Of a DNA stretch of 64,000 nucleotides, positions 11,291 through 24,400 are shown piece by piece. Source of the DNA: Siphonodentalium dalli (lineage: Eukaryota > Mollusca > Scaphopoda > Gadilida > Siphonodentaliidae); assembly GCA_032622095.1 (NCBI GenBank), contig CP136066.1, forward strand, positions 54,714,609-54,778,608, in the 5' to 3' direction. A model generated the notes under the pieces. That model was not told where the DNA came from. It did no database searches and saw only the letters and a list, made by a program, of their open reading frames with translations. The stretch's first letter is position 1. Every line of letters starts with the position of its first letter. Both the position numbers and the translations under genes were made by a program.

Positions 11291-11477
11291 TTGTAAAATT
11301 TATGGATTTACATTTAATATCATTCATCCAAAAGTAACTCTTAAAATTAAACAAATGTCCTAAAAAAAAGTAAAACTATAGAAAAAATTTAAGAAAAATA
11401 TTAAATTGAAATGTTTTGACATTCAAATTTGAGTTTAAATAAAAACATTCAGTTGAAATTGTTCTGACATTCAAATT
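11291..11477 (+). repeat. Truncated spacer, copy 2
   Basis: Same 187-bp truncated spacer as at 7798, offset 3493 bp, with the identical left junction. Here the following 140-bp duplication is absent. Confidence 0.93.
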
Positions 11478-12729
11478 GGTTGAGTTAAAAGTTGATATAT
11501 ATATATTGGTTAATCGATTTTCAAGTTATTTTGACAGAGAAAAGCTTCCTAGTCAGTCCCACTATTTGGTCAGTTCAGGTGTGAAATGAAAAATAGCACT
11601 GAGTTAAAAGTTGATGTATATATTGGTTAATCGATTTTCAAGTTATTTTGACAGAGAAAAGCTTCCTAGTCAGTCCCACTATTTGGTCAGTTCTAGTGTG
11701 ATATGAAACTAGCACTAGTCAGTAGTGGTACTGGACTGGGAACCAGTCATCTTATGGTTGAGTCAAAAGTTTATGTATATAATGGTTTATCAATTTTCAA
11801 GATCTTTTGACAGAGAAAAGCTTCCTAGTCAGTCCCACTATTTGGTCAGTTCTAGTGTCACATGAAAACTAGCACTAGTCAGTAGTGGTACTGGACTGGG
11901 AACCAGTCATCTTATGGTTGAGTTAAAAGTTGATGTATACATTGGTTTATCGATTTTCAAGATCTTTTGACATAGAAAAGCTTCCTAGTCAGTTCCACTA
12001 TTTGGTCAGTTCTGGTGTGATATGAAAACTAGCACTAGCCAGTAGTGGTGTTGGACTGGGAACCAGTCATCTTATAGTTGATTCAAAAGTTTATGTATCT
12101 ATTTTCAAGATCTTTTGACAAAGAAAAGCTTTTTCAAGTTCTTTTGACAGAAAAGCTTCCCAGTCAGTCCCACTATTTGGTCAGTTCTGGTGTGACATAA
12201 AAACTAGCACTAGCCAGTAGTGGTGTTGGACTGGGAACCAGTCATCTTATGGTTGAGTCAAAAGTTGATGTATATATATTGGTTTATCTACTTTCAAGAT
12301 CATTTGACAGAGAAAAGCTTCCTAGTCAGTCCCACTATTTGGTAAGTTCTGGTGTGAAATGAAAACTAGCACTAGCCAGTAGTGGTGTTGGACTGGAAAC
12401 AGTCATCTTATGGTTGAGTCAAAAGTTGATGTATATATTGGTTTAGCAATTTTCAAGTTCTTTTGACAGAAAAGCTTCCCAGTCAGTCCCACTATTTGGT
12501 CAGTTCTGGTGTGACATAAAAACTAGCACTAGTCAGTAGTGGTACTGGACTGGGAACCAGTCATCCTATGGTTGAGTCAAAAGTTGATGTATATATTGGT
12601 TTATCGATTTTCAAGTTCTTTCGGCAGAGAAACGCTTCCTAGTCAGTCCCACTATTTGGTCAGATCTGGTGTGAAATGAAAACTAGCACTAGTCAGTATT
12701 GGTACTGGACTGGGAACCAGTCATCTTAT
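11478..12729 (+). repeat. HindIII satellite array, about 8 monomers
   Basis: Sister of the array at 7985-9376 minus the 140-bp duplication. Differs by few bases, such as GAAAACTAGC where the sister has GAAATCTAGC. Confidence 0.95.
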
Positions 12730-13452
12730 AGTTTAGTTATCAGTCGACGTTTATATATGTTTGCCATTTTTTAAAGTTCTTTCAATAGAAAATATTATAA
12801 CACCACTGGCTAGTGCTAGTCAAAACATTCTAATTTCTGGGATGCTTCAAAGAAAATAACACCTTTGTTCTTATTAACAACAACAGTATTAATAATATAT
12901 ATAAAAGTCAGGAATGGACAAGATAAACTGTCAAATCTACATGATGAGCTGATACATGGCATTAACAGCTTAAGATGCTAATGTGTTTTGTCACATTGAT
13001 TAGGTATTGTTTTGACAAGTCAACAACCACTGACATCAAAGCTGGAGCATTATGTGTCATTAGATAGTCTATTGTTTGTCACAAAGTGAGAACTTTTCAC
13101 ATCATTAGCAAGTTTGAAGTGAGGGTTTAAATATTCTGCAGAAACTAAATTTTCAGCATAACATCAACTGTAGTGGGCAGGAAAGCAGCTAGGATTTAAT
13201 ATTATAACAACTTGGGTTTTTTTCCAACATTGGATTATTTTAGGCATCCAAGCTTAAGGTAAGGTATATTAATTTTTTTATAATCTTAGATTTGTGTTTA
13301 AAATCAATCACAACACATTTTTTTTTTCGATTGTAAAATTTATGGATTTACATTTAATATCATTCATCCAAAAGTAACTTTTAAAATTAAACAAATGTCC
13401 TAAAAAAAAGTTAATAGAAACATTCAGTTGAAATTGTTCTGACATTCAAATT
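12730..13452 (+). repeat. Spacer copy 2 (short class, 723 bp)
   Basis: Same length as copy 1 and the same sequence along the stretches I compared, 3353 bp downstream. Carries the decayed satellite edge, inverted satellite fragment, TATA-like box and T9 tract. Confidence 0.95.
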
Positions 13453-15755
13453 GGTTGAGTTAAAAGTTGATATATATATATTGGTTCATCGATTTTAAAG
13501 TTATTTTGACAGAGAAAAGCTTCCTAGTCAGTCCCACTATTTGGTCAGTTCTGGTGCAACATGAAACTAGCACTAGTCAGTAGTGGTACTGGACTGGGAA
13601 CCAGTCATCTTATGGTTGAGTTAAAAGTTGATGTATACATTGGTTTATCGATTTTCAAGATCTTTTGACATAGAAAAGCTTCCTAGTCAGTTCCACTATT
13701 TGGTCAGTTCTAGTGTGACATGAAAACTAGCACTAGTCAGTAGTGGCACTGGACTGGGAACCAGTCATCTTATGGTTGAATCAAAAGTTGATGTAAATAA
13801 TGGTTTATCTATTTTCAAGATCTTTTGACAGACAAAAGCTTCCTAGTCAGTCCCACTATTTGGTCAGTTCTAGTGTGACATGAAAACTAGCACTAGTCAG
13901 TAGTGGTACTGGACTGGGAACCAGTCATCCTATGGTTGAGTTAAAAGTTGATGTATACATTGGTTTATCGATTTTCAAGATCTTTTGACAAAGAAAAGCT
14001 TCCAAGTCAGTTCCACTATTTGGTCAGTTCTGGTGTGATATGAAAACTAGCACTAGCCAGTAGTGGTGCTGGACTGGGAACCAGTCATCTTATGGTTGAG
14101 TCAAAAGTTGATGTATATATTGGTTTATCAATTTTCAAGTTCTTTTGACAGAAAAGCTTCCCAGTCAGTCCCACTATTCGGTCAGTTCTGGTGACATAAA
14201 AACTAGCACTAGTCAGTAGTGGTACTGGACTGGGAACCAGTCATCCTATGGTTGAGTCAAAAGTTGATGTATACATTGGTTTATCGATTTTCAAGATCTT
14301 TTGACAGAAAAGCTTCCTAGTCAGTCCCACTATTCGGTCAGTTCTGGTGACATAAAAACAAGCACTAGTCAGTAGTGGTACTGGACTGGGAACCAGTCAT
14401 CCTATGGTTGAGTCAAAAGTTGATGTATACATTGGTTTATCGATTTTCAAGATCTTTTGACAGAGAAAAGCTTCCTAGTCAGTTCCACTATTTGGTCAGT
14501 TCTGGTGTGATATGAAAACTAGCACTAGCCAGTAGTGGTATTGGACTGGGAACCAGTCATCTTATGGTTCAGTCAAAAGTTGATGTATATATTGGTTTAT
14601 CAATTTTCAAGATCTTTTGACATAGAAAAGCTTCCTAGTCAGTTCCACTATTTGGTCAGTTCTGGTGTGATATGAAAACTAGCACTAGCCAGTAGTGGTA
14701 TTGGACTGGGAACCAGTCATCTTATGGTTCAGTCAAAAGTTGATGTATATATTGGTTTATCAATTTTCAAGATCTTTTGACATAGAAAAGCTTCCTAGTC
14801 AGTTCCACTATTTGGTCAGTTCTGGTGTGATATGAAAACTAGCACTAGCCAGTAGTGGTGTTGGACTGGGAACCAGTCATCTTATGGTTGAGTCAAAAGT
14901 TGATGTATATATTGGTTTATCTATTTTCAAGATCTTTTGACAGAGAAAAGCTTCCTAGTCAGTCCCACTATTTGGTCAGTTCTAGTGTGACATGAAAACT
15001 AGCACTAGTCAGTAGTGGTACTGGACTGGGAACCAGTCATCTTATGGTTGAGTTAAAAGTTGATGTATACATTGGTTTATCGATTTTCAAGATCTTTTGA
15101 CATAGAAAAGCTTCCTAGTCAGTTCCACTATTTGGTCAGTTCTGGTGTGATATGAAAACTAGCACTAGCCAGTAGTGGTGTTGGACTGGGAACCAGTCAT
15201 CTTATAGTTGATTCAAAAGTTTATGTATCTATTTTCAAGATCTTTTGACAAAGAAAAGCTTCCAAGTCAGTTCCACTATTTGGTCAGTTCTGGTGTGATA
15301 TGAAAACTAGCACTAGCCAGTAGAGGTGTTGGACTGGGAACCAGTCATCTTATGGTTGAGTTAAAAGTATGTCGTATATATTGGTTTATCAATTTTCAAG
15401 TTCTTTTGACAGAAAAGCTTCCCAGTCAGTCCCACTATTCGGTCAGTTCTGGTGACATAAAAACTAGCACTAGTCAGTAGTGGTACTGGACTGGGAACCA
15501 GTCATCCTATGGTTGAGTTAAAAGTTGATGTATCCATTGGTTTATCGATTTTCAAGATCTTTTGACAGGGAAAAGCTTCCTAGTCAGTTCCACTATTTGG
15601 TCAGTTCTGGTGTGATATGAAAACTAGCACTAGCCAGTAGTGGTGTTGGACTGGGAACCAGTCATCTTATGGTTGAGTCAAAAGTTGATGTATATATATT
15701 GGTTTATCTACTTTCAAGATCTTTTGACAGAGAAAAGCTTCCTAGTCAGTCCCAC
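13453..15755 (+). repeat. HindIII satellite array, about 14-15 monomers
   Basis: The first part repeats 10100-10710. From about 14128 on it repeats 6170-7797, so the boundary between the two 7958-bp blocks falls inside this array, near a monomer marked TGGTGCTGGAC at 14067. Confidence 0.95.
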
Positions 15756-15942
15756 TTGTAAAATTTATGGATTTACATTTAATATCATTCATCCAAAAGT
15801 AACTCTTAAAATTAAACAAATGTCCTAAAAAAAAGTAAAACTATAGAAAAAATTTAAGAAAAATATTAAATTGAAATGTTTTGACATTCAAATTTGAGTT
15901 TAAATAAAAACATTCAGTTGAAATTGTTCTGACATTCAAATT
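15756..15942 (+). repeat. Truncated spacer, copy 3
   Basis: Copy of 7798-7984 in block B, offset 7958 bp. Confidence 0.93.
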
Positions 15943-16198
15943 GGTTGAGTTAAAAGTTGATATATATATATTGGTTAATCGATTTTCAAGTTATTTTGAC
16001 AGAGAAAAGCTTCCTAGTCAGTCCCACTATTTGGTCAGTTCAGGTGTGAAATGAAAAATGAAATTGTTCTGACATTCAAATTGGTTGAGTTAAAAGTTGA
16101 TATATATATATTGGTTAATCGATTTTCAAGTTATTTTGACAGAGAAAAGCTTCCTAGTCAGTCCCACTATTTGGTCAGTTCAGGTGTGAAATGAAAAA
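15919..16198 (+). repeat. 140-bp tandem duplication, block B copy
   Basis: Same event as at 7961-8240, inherited through the 7958-bp duplication. Confidence 0.88.
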
Positions 16199-17334
16199 TA
16201 GCACTGAGTTAAAAGTTGATGTATATATTGGTTAATCGATTTTCAAGTTATTTTGACAGAGAAAAGCTTCCTAGTCAGTCCCACTATTTGGTCAGTTCTA
16301 GTGTGATATGAAACTAGCACTAGTCAGTAGTGGTACTGGACTGGGAACCAGTCATCTTATGGTTGAGTCAAAAGTTTATGTATATAATGGTTTATCAATT
16401 TTCAAGATCTTTTGACAGAGAAAAGCTTCCTAGTCAGTCCCACTATTTGGTCAGTTCTAGTGTCACATGAAAACTAGCACTAGTCAGTAGTGGTACTGGA
16501 CTGGGAACCAGTCATCTTATGGTTGAGTTAAAAGTTGATGTATACATTGGTTTATCGATTTTCAAGATCTTTTGACATAGAAAAGCTTCCTAGTCAGTTC
16601 CACTATTTGGTCAGTTCTGGTGTGATATGAAATCTAGCACTAGCCAGTAGTGGTGTTGGACTGGGAACCAGTCATCTTATAGTTGATTCAAAAGTTTATG
16701 TATCTATTTTCAAGATCTTTTGACAAAGAAAAGCTTTTTCAAGTTCTTTTGACAGAAAAGCTTCCCAGTCAGTCCCACTATTTGGTCAGTTCTGGTGTGA
16801 CATAAAAACTAGCACTAGCCAGTAGTGGTGTTGGACTGGGAACCAGTCATCTTATGGTTGAGTCAAAAGTTGATGTATATATATTGGTTTATCTACTTTC
16901 AAGATCATTTGACAGAGAAAAGCTTCCTAGTCAGTCCCACTATTTGGTAAGTTCTGGTGTGAAATGAAAACTAGCACTAGCCAGTAGTGGTGTTGGACTG
17001 GAAACAGTCATCTTATGGTTGAGTCAAAAGTTGATGTATATATTGGTTTAGCAATTTTCAAGTTCTTTTGACAGAAAAGCTTCCCAGTCAGTCCCACTAT
17101 TTGGTCAGTTCTGGTGTGACATAAAAACTAGCACTAGTCAGTAGTGGTACTGGACTGGGAACCAGTCATCCTATGGTTGAGTCAAAAGTTGATGTATATA
17201 TTGGTTTATCGATTTTCAAGTTCTTTCGGCAGAGAAACGCTTCCTAGTCAGTCCCACTATTTGGTCAGATCTGGTGTGAAATGAAAACTAGCACTAGTCA
17301 GTATTGGTACTGGACTGGGAACCAGTCATCTTAT
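15943..17334 (+). repeat. HindIII satellite array, about 9 monomers
   Basis: Block B copy of 7985-9376, including GAAATCTAGC near 16629 and the collapsed monomer at 16731-16763. Confidence 0.95.
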
Positions 17335-18057
17335 AGTTTAGTTATCAGTCGACGTTTATATATGTTTGCCATTTTTTAAAGTTCTTTCAATAGAAAATAT
17401 TATAACACCACTGGCTAGTGCTAGTCAAAACATTCTAATTTCTGGGATGCTTCAAAGAAAATAACACCTTTGTTCTTATTAACAACAACAGTATTAATAA
17501 TATATATAAAAGTCAGGAATGGACAAGATAAACTGTCAAATCTACATGATGAGCTGATACATGGCATTAACAGCTTAAGATGCTAATGTGTTTTGTCACA
17601 TTGATTAGGTATTGTTTTGACAAGTCAACAACCACTGACATCAAAGCTGGAGCATTATGTGTCATTAGATAGTCTATTGTTTGTCACAAAGTGAGAACTT
17701 TTCACATCATTAGCAAGTTTGAAGTGAGGGTTTAAATATTCTGCAGAAACTAAATTTTCAGCATAACATCAACTGTAGTGGGCAGGAAAGCAGCTAGGAT
17801 TTAATATTATAACAACTTGGGTTTTTTTCCAACATTGGATTATTTTAGGCATCCAAGCTTAAGGTAAGGTATATTAATTTTTTTATAATCTTAGATTTGT
17901 GTTTAAAATCAATCACAACACATTTTTTTTTTCGATTGTAAAATTTATGGATTTACATTTAATATCATTCATCCAAAAGTAACTTTTAAAATTAAACAAA
18001 TGTCCTAAAAAAAAGTTAATAGAAACATTCAGTTGAAATTGTTCTGACATTCAAATT
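17335..18057 (+). repeat. Spacer copy 3 (short class, 723 bp)
   Basis: Block B counterpart of copy 1 at +7958. All spacer landmarks are present. Confidence 0.95.
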
Positions 18058-19248
18058 GGTTGAGTTAAAAGTTGATATATATATATTGGTTCATCGATTT
18101 TAAAGTTATTTTGACAGAGAAAAGCTTCCTAGTCAGTCCCACTATTTGGTCAGTTCTGGTGCAACATGAAACTAGCACTAGTCAGTAGTGGTACTGGACT
18201 GGGAACCAGTCATCTTATGGTTGAGTTAAAAGTTGATGTATACATTGGTTTATCGATTTTCAAGATCTTTTGACATAGAAAAGCTTCCTAGTCAGTTCCA
18301 CTATTTGGTCAGTTCTAGTGTGACATGAAAACTAGCACTAGTCAGTAGTGGCACTGGACTGGGAACCAGTCATCTTATGGTTGAATCAAAAGTTGATGTA
18401 AATAATGGTTTATCTATTTTCAAGATCTTTTGACAGACAAAAGCTTCCTAGTCAGTCCCACTATTTGGTCAGTTCTAGTGTGACATGAAAACTAGCACTA
18501 GTCAGTAGTGGTACTGGACTGGGAACCAGTCATCCTATGGTTGAGTTAAAAGTTGATGTATACATTGGTTTATCGATTTTCAAGATCTTTTGACAAAGAA
18601 AAGCTTCCAAGTCAGTTCCACTATTTGGTCAGTTCTGGTGTGATATGAAAACTAGCACTAGCCAGTAGTGGTGTTGGACTGGGAACCAGTCATCTTATAG
18701 TTGATTCAAAAGTTTATGTATCTATTTTCAAGATCTTTTGACAAAGAAAAGCTTCCAAGTCAGTTCCACTATTTGGTCAGTTCTGGTGTGATATGAAAAC
18801 TAGCACTAGCCAGTAGAGGTGTTGGACTGGGAACCAGTCATCTTATGGTTGAGTTAAAAGTATGTCGTATATATTGGTTTATCAATTTTCAAGTTCTTTT
18901 GACAGAAAAGCTTCCCAGTCAGTCCCACTATTCGGTCAGTTCTGGTGACATAAAAACTAGCACTAGTCAGTAGTGGTACTGGACTGGGAACCAGTCATCC
19001 TATGGTTGAGTTAAAAGTTGATGTATACATTGGTTTATCGATTTTCAAGATCTTTGGACAGGGAAAAGCTTCCTAGTCAGTCCCACTATTTGGTCAGTTC
19101 TGGTGTGATATGAAAACTAGCACTAGCCAGTAGTGGTGTTGGACTGGGAACCAGTCATCTTATGGTTGAGTCAAAAGTTGATGTATATATATTGGTTTAT
19201 CTACTTTCAAGATCTTTTGACAGAGAAAAGCTTCCTAGTCAGTCCCAC
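18058..19248 (+). repeat. HindIII satellite array, about 7-8 monomers
   Basis: Block B copy of 10100-11290, ending at the same truncated-spacer junction. Confidence 0.95.
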
Positions 19249-19435
19249 TTGTAAAATTTATGGATTTACATTTAATATCATTCATCCAAAAGTAACTCTT
19301 AAAATTAAACAAATGTCCTAAAAAAAAGTAAAACTATAGAAAAAATTTAAGAAAAATATTAAATTGAAATGTTTTGACATTCAAATTTGAGTTTAAATAA
19401 AAACATTCAGTTGAAATTGTTCTGACATTCAAATT
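19249..19435 (+). repeat. Truncated spacer, copy 4
   Basis: Block B copy of 11291-11477. It is the last truncated copy in the window. Confidence 0.93.
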
Positions 19436-20687
19436 GGTTGAGTTAAAAGTTGATATATATATATTGGTTAATCGATTTTCAAGTTATTTTGACAGAGAAA
19501 AGCTTCCTAGTCAGTCCCACTATTTGGTCAGTTCAGGTGTGAAATGAAAAATAGCACTGAGTTAAAAGTTGATGTATATATTGGTTAATCGATTTTCAAG
19601 TTATTTTGACAGAGAAAAGCTTCCTAGTCAGTCCCACTATTTGGTCAGTTCTAGTGTGATATGAAACTAGCACTAGTCAGTAGTGGTACTGGACTGGGAA
19701 CCAGTCATCTTATGGTTGAGTCAAAAGTTTATGTATATAATGGTTTATCAATTTTCAAGATCTTTTGACAGAGAAAAGCTTCCTAGTCAGTCCCACTATT
19801 TGGTCAGTTCTAGTGTCACATGAAAACTAGCACTAGTCAGTAGTGGTACTGGACTGGGAACCAGTCATCTTATGGTTGAGTTAAAAGTTGATGTATACAT
19901 TGGTTTATCGATTTTCAAGATCTTTTGACATAGAAAAGCTTCCTAGTCAGTTCCACTATTTGGTCAGTTCTGGTGTGATATGAAAACTAGCACTAGCCAG
20001 TAGTGGTGTTGGACTGGGAACCAGTCATCTTATAGTTGATTCAAAAGTTTATGTATCTATTTTCAAGATCTTTTGACAAAGAAAAGCTTTTTCAAGTTCT
20101 TTTGACAGAAAAGCTTCCCAGTCAGTCCCACTATTTGGTCAGTTCTGGTGTGACATAAAAACTAGCACTAGCCAGTAGTGGTGTTGGACTGGGAACCAGT
20201 CATCTTATGGTTGAGTCAAAAGTTGATGTATATATATTGGTTTATCTACTTTCAAGATCATTTGACAGAGAAAAGCTTCCTAGTCAGTCCCACTATTTGG
20301 TAAGTTCTGGTGTGAAATGAAAACTAGCACTAGCCAGTAGTGGTGTTGGACTGGAAACAGTCATCTTATGGTTGAGTCAAAAGTTGATGTATATATTGGT
20401 TTAGCAATTTTCAAGTTCTTTTGACAGAAAAGCTTCCCAGTCAGTCCCACTATTTGGTCAGTTCTGGTGTGACATAAAAACTAGCACTAGTCAGTAGTGG
20501 TACTGGACTGGGAACCAGTCATCCTATGGTTGAGTCAAAAGTTGATGTATATATTGGTTTATCGATTTTCAAGTTCTTTCGGCAGAGAAACGCTTCCTAG
20601 TCAGTCCCACTATTTGGCCAGATCTGGTGTGAAATGAAAACTAGCACTAGTCAGTATTGGTACTGGACTGGGAACCAGTCATCTTAT
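19436..20687 (+). repeat. HindIII satellite array, about 8 monomers
   Basis: Block B copy of 11478-12729. One substitution noted near 20617 (GGCCAGATC). Confidence 0.95.
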
Positions 20688-21410
20688 AGTTTAGTTATCA
20701 GTCGACGTTTATATATGTTTGCCATTTTTTAAAGTTCTTTCAATAGAAAATATTATAACACCACTGGCTAGTGCTAGTCAAAACATTCTAATTTCTGGGA
20801 TGCTTCAAAGAAAATAACACCTTTGTTCTTATTAACAACAACAGTATTAATAATATATATAAAAGTCAGGAATGGACAAGATAAACTGTCAAATCTACAT
20901 GATGAGCTGATACATGGCATTAACAGCTTAAGATGCTAATGTGTTTTGTCACATTGATTAGGTATTGTTTTGACAAGTCAACAACCACTGACATCAAAGC
21001 TGGAGCATTATGTGTCATTAGATAGTCTATTGTTTGTCACAAAGTGAGAACTTTTCACATCATTAGCAAGTTTGAAGTGAGGGTTTAAATATTCTGCAGA
21101 AACTAAATTTTCAGCATAACATCAACTGTAGTGGGCAGGAAAGCAGCTAGGATTTAATATTATAACAACTTGGGTTTTTTTCCAACATTGGATTATTTTA
21201 GGCATCCAAGCTTAAGGTAAGGTATATTAATTTTTTTATAATCTTAGATTTGTGTTTAAAATCAATCACAACACATTTTTTTTTTCGATTGTAAAATTTA
21301 TGGATTTACATTTAATATCATTCATCCAAAAGTAACTTTTAAAATTAAACAAATGTCCTAAAAAAAAGTTAATAGAAACATTCAGTTGAAATTGTTCTGA
21401 CATTCAAATT
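20688..21410 (+). repeat. Spacer copy 4 (short class, 723 bp)
   Basis: Block B counterpart of copy 2. Same features and length. Confidence 0.95.
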
Positions 21411-24400
21411 GGTTGAGTTAAAAGTTGATATATATATATTGGTTCATCGATTTTAAAGTTATTTTGACAGAGAAAAGCTTCCTAGTCAGTCCCACTATTT
21501 GGTCAGTTCTGGTGCAACATGAAACTAGCACTAGTCAGTAGTGGTACTGGACTGGGAACCAGTCATCTTATGGTTGAGTTAAAAGTTGATGTATACATTG
21601 GTTTATCGATTTTCAAGATCTTTTGACATAGAAAAGCTTCCTAGTCAGTTCCACTATTTGGTCAGTTCTAGTGTGACATGAAAACTAGCACTAGTCAGTA
21701 GTGGCACTGGACTGGGAACCAGTCATCTTATGGTTGAATCAAAAGTTGATGTAAATAATGGTTTATCTATTTTCAAGATCTTTTGACAGACAAAAGCTTC
21801 CTAGTCAGTCCCACTATTTGGTCAGTTCTAGTGTGACATGAAAACTAGCACTAGTCAGTAGTGGTACTGGACTGGGAACCAGTCATCCTATGGTTGAGTT
21901 AAAAGTTGATGTATACATTGGTTTATCGATTTTCAAGATCTTTTGACAAAGAAAAGCTTCCAAGTCAGTTCCACTATTTGGTCAGTTCTGGTGTGATATG
22001 AAAACTAGCACTAGCCAGTAGTGGTGCTGGACTGGGAACCAGTCATCTTATGGTTGAGTCAAAAGTTGATGTATATATTGGTTTATCAATTTTCAAGTTC
22101 TTTTGACAGAAAAGCTTCCCAGTCAGTCCCACTATTCGGTCAGTTCTGGTGACATAAATACTAGCACTAGTCAGTAGTGGTACTGGACTGGGAACCAGTC
22201 ATCCTATGGTTGAGTCAAAAGTTGATGTATACATTGGTTTATCGATTTTCAAGATCTTTTGACAGAGAAAAGCTTCCTAGTCAGTTCCACTATTTGGTCA
22301 GTTCTGGTGTGATATGAAAACTAGCACTAGCCAGTAGTGGTGTTGGACTGGGAACCAATCATCTTATGGTTCAGTCAAAAGTTGATGTATATATTGGTTT
22401 ATCAATTTTCAAGATCTTTTGAAAGAGAAAAGCTTCCTAGTCAGTCCCACTATTTGGTCAGTTCTAGTGTGACATGAAAACTAGCACTAGTCAGTAGTGG
22501 TACGGGACTGGGAACAAGTCATCTTATGGTTGAGTTAAAAGTTGATGTATACATTGGTTTATCGATTTTCAAGATCTTTTGACAAAGAAAAGCTTCCAAG
22601 CAGTTCCACTATTTGGTCAGTTCTGGTGTGATTTGAAAACTAGCACTAGCCAGTAGTGGTGTTGGACTGGGAACCAGTCATCTTATGGTTGAGTCAAAAG
22701 TTGATGTATACATTGGTTTATCAATGTTCAAGTTATTTTGACAGAGAAAAGCTTCCTAGTCAGTCCCACTAATTGGTCAGTTCTAGTGTGACATGAAAAC
22801 TAGCACTAGCCAGTAGTGGTACTGCACTGGGAACCAGTCATCTTATGGTTGAGTTAAAAGTATGTCGTATATATTGGTTTATCAATTTTCAAGTTCTTTT
22901 GACAGAAAAGCTTCCTAGTCAGTCCCACTATTCGGTCAGTTCTGGTGACATAAAAACTAGCACTAGTCAGTAGTGGTACTGGACTGGGAACCAGTCATCC
23001 TATGGTTGAGTCAAAAGTTGATGTATACATTGGTTTATCGATTTTCAAGATCTTTTGACAGAGAAAAGCTTCCTAGTCAGTTCCACTATTTGGTCAGTTC
23101 TGGTGTGATATGAAAACTAGCACTAGCCAGTAGTGGTGTTGGACTGGGAACCAGTCATCTTATGGTTCAGTCAAAAGTTGATGTATATATTGGTTTATCA
23201 ATTTTCAAGATCTTTTGACATAGAAAAGCTTCCTAGTCAGTTCCACTATTTGGTCAGTTCTGGTGTGATATGAAAACTAGCACTAGCCAGTAGTGGTGTT
23301 GGACTGGGAACCAGTCATCTTATGGTTGAGTCAAAAGTTGATGTATATATTGGTTTATCTATTTTCAAGATCTTTTGACAGAGAAAAGCTTACTAGTCAG
23401 TCCCACTATTTGGTCAGTTCTAGTGTGACATGAAAACTAGCACTAGTCAGTAGTGGTACTGGACTGGGAACCAGTCATCTTATGGTTGAGTTAAAAGTTG
23501 ATGTATACATTGGTTTATCGATTTTCAAGATCTTTTGACATAGAAAAGCTTCCTAGTCAGTTCCACTATTTGGTCAGTTCTGGTGTGATATGAAAACTAG
23601 CACTAGCCAGTAGTGGTGTTGGACTGGGAACCAGTCATCTTATGGTTGATTCAAAAGTTTATGTATCTATTTTCAAGATCTTTTGACAAAGAAAAGCTTC
23701 CAAGTCAGTTCCACTATTTGGTCAGTTCTGGTGTGATATGAAAACTAGCACTAGCCAGTAGTGGTGTTGGACTGGGAACCAGTCATCCTATGGTTGAGTT
23801 AAAAGTTGATGTATACATTGGTTTATCAATTTTCAAGATCTTTTGACAAAGAAAAGCTTCCAGGTCAGTCCCACTATTTGGTCAGTTCTGGTGTGATATG
23901 AAAACTAGCACTAGCCAGTAGTGGTGTTGGACTGGGAACCAGTCATCTTATGGTTGAGTCAAAAGTTGATGTATATATTGGTTTATCAATGTTCAAGTTA
24001 TTTTGACAGAGAAAAGCTTCCTAGTCAGTCCCACTAATTGGTCAGTTCTAGTGTGACATGAAAACTAGCACTAGCCAGTAGTGGTACTGGACTGGGAACC
24101 AGTCATCTTATGGTTGAGTTAAAAGTTGATGTATACATTGGTTTATCGATTTTCAAGATCTTTTGACATAGAAAAGCTTCCTAGTCAGTTCCACTATTTG
24201 GTCAGTTCTGGTGTGATATGAAAACTAGCACTAGCCAGTAGTGGTGTTGGACTGGGAACCAGTCATCTTATGGTTGAGTCAAAAGTTGATGTATATATTG
24301 GTTTATCTATTTTCAAGATCTTTTGACAGAGAAAAGCTTCCTAGTCAGTCCCACTATTTGGTCAGTTCTAGTGTGACATGAAAACTAGCACTAGTCAGTA

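Larger units (their letters stand above)
6170..14127 (+). repeat. 7958-bp tandem block, copy A
   Basis: Sequence from about 6170 to 14127 recurs at +7958. Rare markers shared at that offset include GAAATCTAGC (about 8671 and 16629), the truncated spacers (7798 and 15756, 11291 and 19249), the full spacers (9377 and 17335, 12730 and 20688) and the collapsed monomers (8773 and 16731). I found only isolated substitutions between the copies. The left limit was set where 6143 and 14101 stop matching. Confidence 0.9.
14128..22085 (+). repeat. 7958-bp tandem block, copy B
   Basis: Direct tandem copy of 6170-14127. Similarity continues about 170 bp further and fails near 22255, where one copy has the 156-bp monomer and the other a normal one. 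Differences seen are single bases, such as GGCCAGATC at about 20617 against GGTCAGATC in copy A, and AAATACTAGC near 22157. Such high identity implies a very recent duplication, or an assembly artefact that reads must exclude. Confidence 0.9.
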
